NCBI GenBank assembly: GCA_002509325.1
Contig: DADO01000146.1
Span: forward strand, 1 to 7,726
DNA length: 7,726 nucleotides
Direction of reading: 5' to 3'
Origin: Methanosarcina sp. UBA402
GTDB taxonomy: Archaea > Halobacteriota > Methanosarcinia > Methanosarcinales > Methanosarcinaceae
Positions within the stretch are counted from its first letter, which is position 1, and every line of letters starts with the position of its first letter. The position numbers and the translations under genes are program-made. Of this stretch, positions 1 through 5,407 are shown in pieces. The notes under the pieces are model-generated. The model made no database searches. It had not been told where the DNA came from and saw only the letters and a list, made by a program, of their open reading frames with translations.

Positions 1-2
1 AA

Positions 3-53
3 GTTAAGGATCAGGACAGCAGTCTGGTGTCTGAGATAATGGAGGTAGACTAA
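3..53 (+). CDS. possible C-terminal tail of an upstream gene (partial)
   Basis: A frame open from the window edge ends in TAA at 51-53 and would encode a 16-residue acidic tail, VKDQDSSLVSEIMEVD. The composition (Asp, Glu, Ser, Val) is more protein-like than the AT-rich DNA that starts directly after the stop, and no other frame stays open longer at this edge. The piece is too short to assign to a family, and a chance open frame is a real alternative. Confidence 0.27.
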   Translation, partial: VKDQDSSLVSEIMEVD

Positions 54-83
54 AAGTGGAGGAAATATTTTAGCGAACTACTG

Positions 84-118
84 AATTTATTAATTAAATA
101 ATAAATTTATTAATTAAA
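84..118. repeat. 15-base direct repeat with 20-base period, AT-only
   Basis: AATTTATTAATTAAA occurs at 84-98 and again exactly at 104-118. Each copy contains the palindrome TTAATTAA. The 20-base period is about two helical turns, which would place the copies on the same DNA face as expected for a tandem protein-binding site. The AT-only composition makes a chance low-complexity origin possible. Confidence 0.6.
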
Positions 119-210
119 CAATGGAATTATCTCTTATACATTATTTCACACAAAAAAGAAATATAGTAACATTTAATAATCTTTAAATTTCTGTAATTAT
201 TCAATAATGA

Positions 211-218
211 TATAATAT
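211..218 (+). promoter_or_regulatory. candidate archaeal TATA box for the + strand cluster
   Basis: TATAATAT lies about 110 bases before the ATG at 325. A start about 25 bases downstream would fall near 240 and leave a leader of about 85 bases, a plausible length for methanogens. Other TATA-like strings nearby (for example TTTAAATTT at 182-190) compete, so the choice is tentative. Confidence 0.25.
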
Positions 219-324
219 TTCTCTGATTTATTTTACATATCTAAAGGAACCTGTTAAAACATAAACCAGAGCTGGATTAAACTCCTTCAAAGTTTAAACA
301 CCCTCTGGCATAAAGTGACCGGCT

Positions 325-2109
325 ATGAAAATAGATTTTACAAAAATAATCGTAATGTTTGTCTTCTCGCTCTCATTACTAAGCTCAATCCCTCTCACCC
401 AGGCCAGCTACTCTTTTGAGGGCATATCCTTTGCTCCGGATGCTCAGGGCACATTCAGAGGAGAAGTTTATATAGGTGGAGGGCACGGACTTAGTTTTCC
501 TCCTTACTCCCAGAATTTTGATGTGCCAGAAGGTACTGTCCGCTGGGCTCGCCTGTACATTGGAGTCTGGGGAGGCACGGAAAACTATGAAGGTTGGGTC
601 CAGCCCGAGTTTAATGGGCAAAGGCTTGAGAAGCTGCCGCTTGGTGGGATTAATGATGAAAACGAGGATGTGTACTGTACCGGGCATGGAGTTTACTGGG
701 TAGCCTATGACGTAAGCAACATTACAAAAAACGGGGAAAATACGGCAGATGTCCTTACAAGTACCGGAGAGCCCGGAAACAAGTTGGACGGGAGAGTCTA
801 TGGAGTAGTGCTTGCTGCAGCCTGTGAGAACCCAAAAGCTCCCATGGTTTCATATCAGCTTCTGACCGGGAACGTTAACCTTCATGGAAAAGGGTGGAGT
901 GGCAGTATGCCTAACGTCAATGATCGGGAAGACGTTAATTTCAGCGTAGAACAGGCTTTTAGCAATAAGGATACCGCAAACCTTTCAGTAGTGTATCTTA
1001 CAGGGACAAAAGGCCTGCCTGACTATCTTGAATTCAATGGGGAAATGCTTGGAGTCTCACCTCAATACCTATCTGAGAAATATGGAGAAAACGTAAGGGA
1101 CATTGCTAATGAGATTAGCTATGATTCCTGTGGAGACGAAGGCGTTTCCTCTAGCTATTTTGATATAGAGCATTTTGATGTGCTTGATTATCTGCAGTCC
1201 AATAACTCCGCAACTTTTATACGAGGACTTGATCTCAACGGGGACGGAGAAGTCGACGACCAGGAAGGGGAGGACTATCTGCATCCTGTCCTAGCAGCCC
1301 TTGTCATTACTTCAAAAGATACCTTCTCTGTAGCTCCAGACCTCTACCCTGAGATAAATATCTCTGAAAACGAATTGGTTGATGGAAAAACTGCGGAAAT
1401 TTTCTTTACGATAAACAATCCTGGAGGACTTTGCGAAGAGAACTTTACAGGAAGCTTCCGAGTAGACGGAAATGAAATTTCCAGGGTTCCTATCCGGATG
1501 GAAGCCTCAGGAGTATACAGATCCAGTATTTCATGGCCTGCAGTCAAAGGAGAGCACTTGCTAGAACTCTTTGTGGATCCTGAAGACAAGATAAAAGAAT
1601 CAGATAAAAAAAATAACGCCTGTAAATTGAATGTTATGGTCAGGTCAAAACCCGATCTTTCGGTTTCTCTTGGAGATCCCGTAAAAATAGAGGAGAAAAA
1701 GACTGTATCTTCTTCGATAATCTGTCTCTCGTTCCTTTCGCTTTTTGGAACCCGGAGAAAAAAACCTCTTTTTCTGCTCTTACTTGCAGTAATAATGATA
1801 ACTGCTTTTAGTGGTTGTGTCGAAGAAATTCATACAACAGAAAAAACTGCCTACTTCATCCCTGTAGAGATTACGAACAGCGGGGAAGCTTCAGCGCGGG
1901 ACTTCGACTTGAACCTTTATCTGGATGGAAAAAGTGTTACGGTTCTGAATATTCCGGAATTAGAAGGTCAAACCTCAGTTGAGGAAAAAATAAGGGTTGA
2001 TGTCCTGAGGGGAGAGCATATCCTGAAAGTGATAGTAGATGAGCAAAACCGTATCATTGAGGAAGATGAGGATAACAATGAATTTGAAACCCCTTGTAAT
2101 TTTACTTAA
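325..2109 (+). CDS. secreted DUF3344 protein with two CARDB domains, the second interrupted by a hydrophobic insert
   Basis: A 594-residue exported protein of unknown function. Residues 1-28 form a signal peptide (Lys-containing n-region, hydrophobic core, probable cleavage after TQA). Residues about 29-330 are a DUF3344 domain: WARLYIGVWGG (74-84), YCTGHGVYWVAYD (117-129), DGRVYGVVL, GNVNLHGKGWSG and DYLHPVL (318-323) recur in the - strand paralogue. Residues about 338-438 are a CARDB (Ig-like adhesion) domain ending in the typical VDPEDKIKESDKKNN. A second CARDB runs from 442 to 589 and ends VDEQNRIIEEDEDNNE, but is split by an insert at about 461-508. The insert has a short hydrophobic stretch, RRKK, a 17-residue hydrophobic stretch and the lipobox-like FSGC (C498). 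Residues 303-314 look like an EF-hand calcium loop absent from the paralogue. Seven N-glycosylation sequons are present. The ATG at 325 has GTGA 6 bases upstream. It is the first gene of a probable three-gene operon. A surface or adhesion role is inferred from the domains only. Confidence 0.9.
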   Translation: MKIDFTKIIVMFVFSLSLLSSIPLTQASYSFEGISFAPDAQGTFRGEVYIGGGHGLSFPPYSQNFDVPEGTVRWARLYIGVWGGTENYEGWVQPEFNGQRLEKLPLGGINDENEDVYCTGHGVYWVAYDVSNITKNGENTADVLTSTGEPGNKLDGRVYGVVLAAACENPKAPMVSYQLLTGNVNLHGKGWSGSMPNVNDREDVNFSVEQAFSNKDTANLSVVYLTGTKGLPDYLEFNGEMLGVSPQYLSEKYGENVRDIANEISYDSCGDEGVSSSYFDIEHFDVLDYLQSNNSATFIRGLDLNGDGEVDDQEGEDYLHPVLAALVITSKDTFSVAPDLYPEINISENELVDGKTAEIFFTINNPGGLCEENFTGSFRVDGNEISRVPIRMEASGVYRSSISWPAVKGEHLLELFVDPEDKIKESDKKNNACKLNVMVRSKPDLSVSLGDPVKIEEKKTVSSSIICLSFLSLFGTRRKKPLFLLLLAVIMITAFSGCVEEIHTTEKTAYFIPVEITNSGEASARDFDLNLYLDGKSVTVLNIPELEGQTSVEEKIRVDVLRGEHILKVIVDEQNRIIEEDEDNNEFETPCNFT

Positions 2110-3064
2110 TCTCCTGCTGCTCACCATGCCTGCTTCAGCGTCATATGCAGGAGATAAACCCCTGCAAACCGTTCTTCATGACGAACACTTTGGGGCCCTT
2201 GATTTTTCTCTTGGGAACAGCAGCTACAGCGGCGAGCTTGAATCCAATGACAGTTACGTGGTTAACTTTAACCTTGAGCCCCCTGCAGGCGCTTCCATAA
2301 AAGTTGCAAAGGCTTATGTTTACTGGGTCTGGAGTAAAAAAGGGCTTGAAGGCATATATCCGGAATTCAACGTTTCCTTTGTGCATTCTGGCACTACTGT
2401 GCCTCTTCCCGAAGGGCAGATGTATACAGATACAAAGGGCTTTGTATCCAGATATGACTTTTTTTCAGGTACGAATGTTTATGACCTGAGCGGAGATGTT
2501 TCGAGACCAGGCAACTATTCTATTTCACTGGTGAATGCTGCCAGGGACGGGAGAACCTTTTGCATACAGGGCATTGGGCTCCTGCTTGTCTACGAAGGCC
2601 CAGAGTTGCCGAGGATTGAATACTGGATTAATGAAGGCTGTGACATGCTTTATGCCGAATACGGGATCAATCCAGAAATGGCAACAATGACCACTTTCTT
2701 TGAAGGGGATATTGACCCCGATAATATTGAAAATGCACGCCTGATAACAGTTTCTCCTTCAGGAGGATATAGTTCAGGCACGGATGCCAGAAACAAGCTT
2801 TTCTTCAATGAGAAAACCAGGAGTATTCCGGTTATTGGGGATCTTATACAGCTTTTGTTTGGAAGTGGAAAAAGCTGGAAGAATGTCTATCTGACAAACG
2901 AAACTGTCCAGGTTGCCCTTGACGACAGGCCTGTAGGAGCTTATCTTATACATAAAGGGAATTTTGTCAGCATCCAGGATAATGGAGATTACCTCCTAGC
3001 AACGAATGCAATACTCATGCTTGAGTTTAAAGAACCTGAAACAACCGGAAAAGGAGCTGGATGA
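2078..3064 (+). CDS. short secreted DUF3344 protein
   Basis: A 328-residue exported protein of the DUF3344 type without CARDB domains. The signal peptide is residues 1-21 (Lys4, a Leu-rich core, cleavage near ASA|SYA). The mature part shows DUF3344 hallmarks: VAKAYVYWVW (76-85), a VYDLSGDV strand, DGRTFCIQGIGLLLVYEG (157-174), EYWINEGCDMLYA, TTFFEGDI and a C-terminal NGDYLLATNAILMLEF (302-317). It is more diverged from the two long DUF3344 proteins of this window than they are from each other. The frame is open from an ATG at 2039, but the start at 2078 is chosen because it begins directly at the signal peptide and has GAGG (2068-2071) 6 bases upstream. The 39 bases before it are out-of-frame coding sequence of the previous gene. 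It overlaps that gene by 32 bases, which suggests translational coupling. There is no C-terminal anchor (the end is KGAG), so it is probably released or held by a partner. The function is unknown. Confidence 0.87.
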   Translation: MNLKPLVILLNLLLLTMPASASYAGDKPLQTVLHDEHFGALDFSLGNSSYSGELESNDSYVVNFNLEPPAGASIKVAKAYVYWVWSKKGLEGIYPEFNVSFVHSGTTVPLPEGQMYTDTKGFVSRYDFFSGTNVYDLSGDVSRPGNYSISLVNAARDGRTFCIQGIGLLLVYEGPELPRIEYWINEGCDMLYAEYGINPEMATMTTFFEGDIDPDNIENARLITVSPSGGYSSGTDARNKLFFNEKTRSIPVIGDLIQLLFGSGKSWKNVYLTNETVQVALDDRPVGAYLIHKGNFVSIQDNGDYLLATNAILMLEFKEPETTGKGAG

Positions 3065-3073
3065 TTTTTTACA

Positions 3074-3082
3074 GGAAGTGAT
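3074..3082 (+). promoter_or_regulatory. strong ribosome binding site of the ABC ATPase gene
   Basis: GGAAGTGAT, followed by CC, matches the archaeal consensus GGAGGTGATCC with one mismatch and lies 5 bases before the ATG at 3088. This is the longest such match seen in the window, so the ATPase can be translated efficiently on its own within the shared message. Confidence 0.7.
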
Positions 3083-3087
3083 CCTAA

Positions 3088-3762
3088 ATGAATATCATTG
3101 AAACCAGAGACTTATCAAAGAGTTATATGTTCGGTTCAGGGGTACTTGTGGAAGTCCTCAAAGAAATAAATATGGAAATTGAAGAAGGAGAATTTGTTTC
3201 CTTTATGGGACCTTCAGGATCTGGAAAGTCCACCCTGCTTAATATTGTTGGATGCCTGGACCAGCCAAGTTCTGGCAGGGTTTTCATAGAGGGAAGCGAA
3301 ATTGACTACAGCAATTCTTCCAGTCTTGTCAAGCTGCACAGGCAAACTATAGGATTTGTTTTTCAGGCTTTTAACCTTATATCCACAATGAACGCCCTCG
3401 AAAATGTCTGTTACCCGATGTATTTTAATGGGGTAAGCCGTTCCCGGCAAAAACAGAGAGCAACTGAACTTCTTGACCTTGTAGGGCTTGGAGATAGAAT
3501 GCGGCACCTGCCAACTGAATTATCTGGGGGGGAACAGCAGAGAGTTGCCATAGCAAGAGCACTTGCAAATAGCCCCAGACTTATTCTGGCAGACGAGCCT
3601 ACAGGAAACCTTGATTCAGGCACCGGAAAAAAAATCACGGCTCTTATGAAAAATATAAACCGGGAGCAGAATATTAGTTTTGTCGTTACAACCCATGACT
3701 CTGAAATGGCCAGAGCTGCAGACAGAGTGGTAAAACTAAGTGATGGAGAAATCATTCCCTGA
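3088..3762 (+). CDS. ABC transporter ATP-binding protein, MacB/LolD type
   Basis: A 224-residue cytoplasmic ATPase with a complete set of ABC motifs: Walker A GPSGSGKST (41-49), Q-loop Gln93 in FVFQAFNL, signature LSGGEQQRVAIARALA (145-160), Walker B LILADEP (165-171, catalytic Glu170) and switch His203 in TTHD. Length, the DEPTGNLDS segment and the MGPSGSGKSTLLNIVGCLD run are typical of the LolD/MacB/FtsE class, whose partners are FtsX-like permeases that move lipoproteins, peptides or cell-surface molecules by mechanotransmission rather than classical import. It lies 23 bases after the short DUF3344 gene, in the same direction, and is probably co-transcribed. No permease is encoded downstream (a convergent cluster starts after 55 bases) or elsewhere in the window, so its partner lies outside or has been lost. 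The family assignment is sure; the substrate is not known. Confidence 0.96.
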   Translation: MNIIETRDLSKSYMFGSGVLVEVLKEINMEIEEGEFVSFMGPSGSGKSTLLNIVGCLDQPSSGRVFIEGSEIDYSNSSSLVKLHRQTIGFVFQAFNLISTMNALENVCYPMYFNGVSRSRQKQRATELLDLVGLGDRMRHLPTELSGGEQQRVAIARALANSPRLILADEPTGNLDSGTGKKITALMKNINREQNISFVVTTHDSEMARAADRVVKLSDGEIIP

Positions 3763-3817
3763 CTTAAAAGTTGAGAAGATTTTGGAATGGAAAAATTTAG
3801 AATGCAAGATTGTGGAA
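3763..3817. other. short spacer between two convergent clusters
   Basis: These 55 bases separate the stop codon of the ATPase gene (TGA 3760-3762) from that of the - strand gene (TAA, 3820-3818). No GC-rich hairpin is seen. The - strand reads a run of five T at 3795-3791, and short T runs of this kind can end archaeal transcription, but this is weak evidence. The spacer is so short that the two transcripts probably overlap at their 3' ends. Confidence 0.5.
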
Positions 3818-3818
3818 T
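3776..3818. repeat. imperfect 13-base direct repeat, 30-base period
   Basis: AAGATTTTGGAAT (3776-3788) recurs as AAGATTGTGGAAT (3806-3818) with one mismatch. A related TTTAGAAT string lies between them. It fills most of the spacer between the two convergent stop codons. It may be a local duplication; no function is evident. Confidence 0.45.
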
Positions 3819-5407
3819 TATGATGGAACAACCTTAACATTCAATTTTATTTCCGCCGGGGGTTCTGCGAGAACCGCATATACCGAGAAATCAGAAAGGT
3901 TGGCTGAAATTTTGTTTTCATTCAAAGTACTATCAGTAAGAGTCCATATGGAGTTATTTTCATCATAGCGATAGATTGCCGGGAAATTGCCTTCTATCAA
4001 ATTGTTGAGGCCCAGGCTGAGTCTGCCAGAAAGATCAAGTTTCGCTCCCACGGGCTCAAGTCCATAACACTTTCCTACAAGGCGCAGCGAGCCTGGCAGA
4101 GGAGGACAGTCTACCTCTTTTATTGTTATTGCTTTAAGAGGCTCTTTCTGGCTATCAAGTAGCCTTGTACCTGCAGGAATGAATAGAGAAGCATCAAGGC
4201 TTTTATTTTCCACCCAGATATCCAGCAGCGTAGATCCGTTTTCATCCAGATAAGCCGATAGTAAATCCCCTGAAGACAATACTACTTCTGTAAGTGTTTT
4301 ATTACGGTAATCTACATACGATATATTTTCATAAACTGTGATTATATTTCTGGAATCAGATTTTTCAGTGTAGAGTTTCCCACATAGATCTGAGTATGTA
4401 TGGGCTTGCGGCACTCTGTGGGCTCCGAGTTGCTCGGACCTGATATAGTAAGAAAAGGTCTTTTTTTCTTCCGGAGCCAGTGAAAAATCCCAGCTCAAAT
4501 AATCCGAGCTGCTAGAATCCAGGCCATCAGCTGACACGGAGCCGTTAATTAGTTCAAATGTTGCCGGGGGCAGGTCAAGTAGTGAAACATTTACCGCCCT
4601 TTTCTGGATATTTTTCACAGAAATAGTAACATACACCCGACTTCCCGAAAAAGCTTCTGAACCTGTGTTTTTGTAGATTTCCAGAGGTTCGATAAGCCCG
4701 ATTTCTACATCTCTGGAAAGGAAATGCTCACCAGAACTATCTGCCCAGTTCAGGTTTACAGTAATGTTATACTTTTCTTTTATCTGATCTGGGAACCTGA
4801 ATCGGAGTTTATAAGATTTTTTTGAACCTTTATCAAGTATTATATTCTCAGGGGCTCCTTCTTTGACCCGGAGCCCATCGGAATCCACATCAATTCTTAT
4901 TTTGTCGGTTTTCACTTCCCCTATATTCCTGAGTTCCATATCAACAATTACATCATTATCAAGAAGGTACTCATCTTTATCTGCATCGAGATCAAGCTCC
5001 AGAACCACATTATCTCCAATATGTTTTTTTGTTTCAAAGACAATTTCTGCTTCAGGGGAGCAGAGGCTGCCAAACAGGGGAAGAGTTTTCTGATCTGTGA
5101 CATTGCATGCCTTCAGCCTTACATTGTCGTTATCCAGATAGTGCCAGGCCGTACTGTTACTCTCCAGGACTGCATCTCCGAGGGTTTCACCGTTTTTCGA
5201 GACCTTAACCCAAACCATCCCGTATCCATCATACTTCAGCGCTTCCAGAGTGTATACATCTTTTGAGATAACGGAATTTTCGGGGCTGAGGGTGACTGTT
5301 AATTTGTCCCAGTCATCTTCATTAGCTGACACAGGTGTAAGGTATATTATCAGATAGAATATAAGGAAAAAAGCCGCAAAGGCACAGAAACTATTTTTTT
5401 CTCTCAT
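3818..5407 (-). CDS. secreted multi-domain cell-surface protein with Ig-like modules and a ZU5-like C-terminal module
   Basis: A 529-residue exported protein without a recognised name. The signal peptide is residues 1-28 (Arg/Lys n-region, Phe/Ile/Leu core, PVSA|N). Residues about 34-125 form a beta-rich module with YTLEALKYDGYGMVWVKVSK, reminiscent of Methanosarcina S-layer repeat domains (low certainty). Residues about 135-238 resemble a CARDB/NEW3 Ig fold (DVIVDMELRNIGEVKTDKIRI). Residues about 240-330 resemble a DUF11-like fold (VYVTISVKNIQKRAVNVSLLD, LSWDFSLAPEEKKTFSYYI). Residues about 392-514 match the archaeal surface module of ZU5-like type: LFIPAGTRLLD, PLKAITIKEV, AIYRYDENNSIWTLTD and SDFSVYAVLA. 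Eleven N-X-S/T sequons are present. No C-terminal membrane segment or sorting signal is seen, so it is either released or bound to a partner. The ATG overlaps the stop of the upstream anchored DUF3344 gene as ATGA, with GGAGG 8 bases before it, which indicates coupled translation and a probable joint function. Confidence 0.88.
   Translation of the reverse strand: MREKNSFCAFAAFFLIFYLIIYLTPVSANEDDWDKLTVTLSPENSVISKDVYTLEALKYDGYGMVWVKVSKNGETLGDAVLESNSTAWHYLDNDNVRLKACNVTDQKTLPLFGSLCSPEAEIVFETKKHIGDNVVLELDLDADKDEYLLDNDVIVDMELRNIGEVKTDKIRIDVDSDGLRVKEGAPENIILDKGSKKSYKLRFRFPDQIKEKYNITVNLNWADSSGEHFLSRDVEIGLIEPLEIYKNTGSEAFSGSRVYVTISVKNIQKRAVNVSLLDLPPATFELINGSVSADGLDSSSSDYLSWDFSLAPEEKKTFSYYIRSEQLGAHRVPQAHTYSDLCGKLYTEKSDSRNIITVYENISYVDYRNKTLTEVVLSSGDLLSAYLDENGSTLLDIWVENKSLDASLFIPAGTRLLDSQKEPLKAITIKEVDCPPLPGSLRLVGKCYGLEPVGAKLDLSGRLSLGLNNLIEGNFPAIYRYDENNSIWTLTDSTLNENKISANLSDFSVYAVLAEPPAEIKLNVKVVPS

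Larger units (their letters stand above)
54..324. other. AT-rich intergenic leader upstream of the + strand cluster
   Basis: No plausible gene is seen in these 271 bases. The segment is strongly AT-rich, unlike the coding DNA after it, and holds a 15-base direct repeat (84-118), several TATA-like strings, and a moderately GC-richer stretch from about 243 that is probably the transcribed leader. Directly before the first ATG the sequence GTGA (315-318) lies 6 bases upstream and matches part of the archaeal anti-Shine-Dalgarno complement GGAGGTGATC, supporting the start at 325. A weak stem (AAACT with AGTTT, around 279-297) lies in the leader. Confidence 0.6.

Noticed and set aside
2039..2077. 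Upstream ATG extending the short DUF3344 gene by 13 codons
   Set aside because: The extension would put a basic stretch before an already complete signal peptide and has no better ribosome site than the GAGG in front of 2078.
3411..3755. A 114-codon open frame on the - strand
   Set aside because: It is antisense to the ABC ATPase, whose motifs are complete, and the translated Ser/Phe-rich sequence is what complementary reading of that gene gives.
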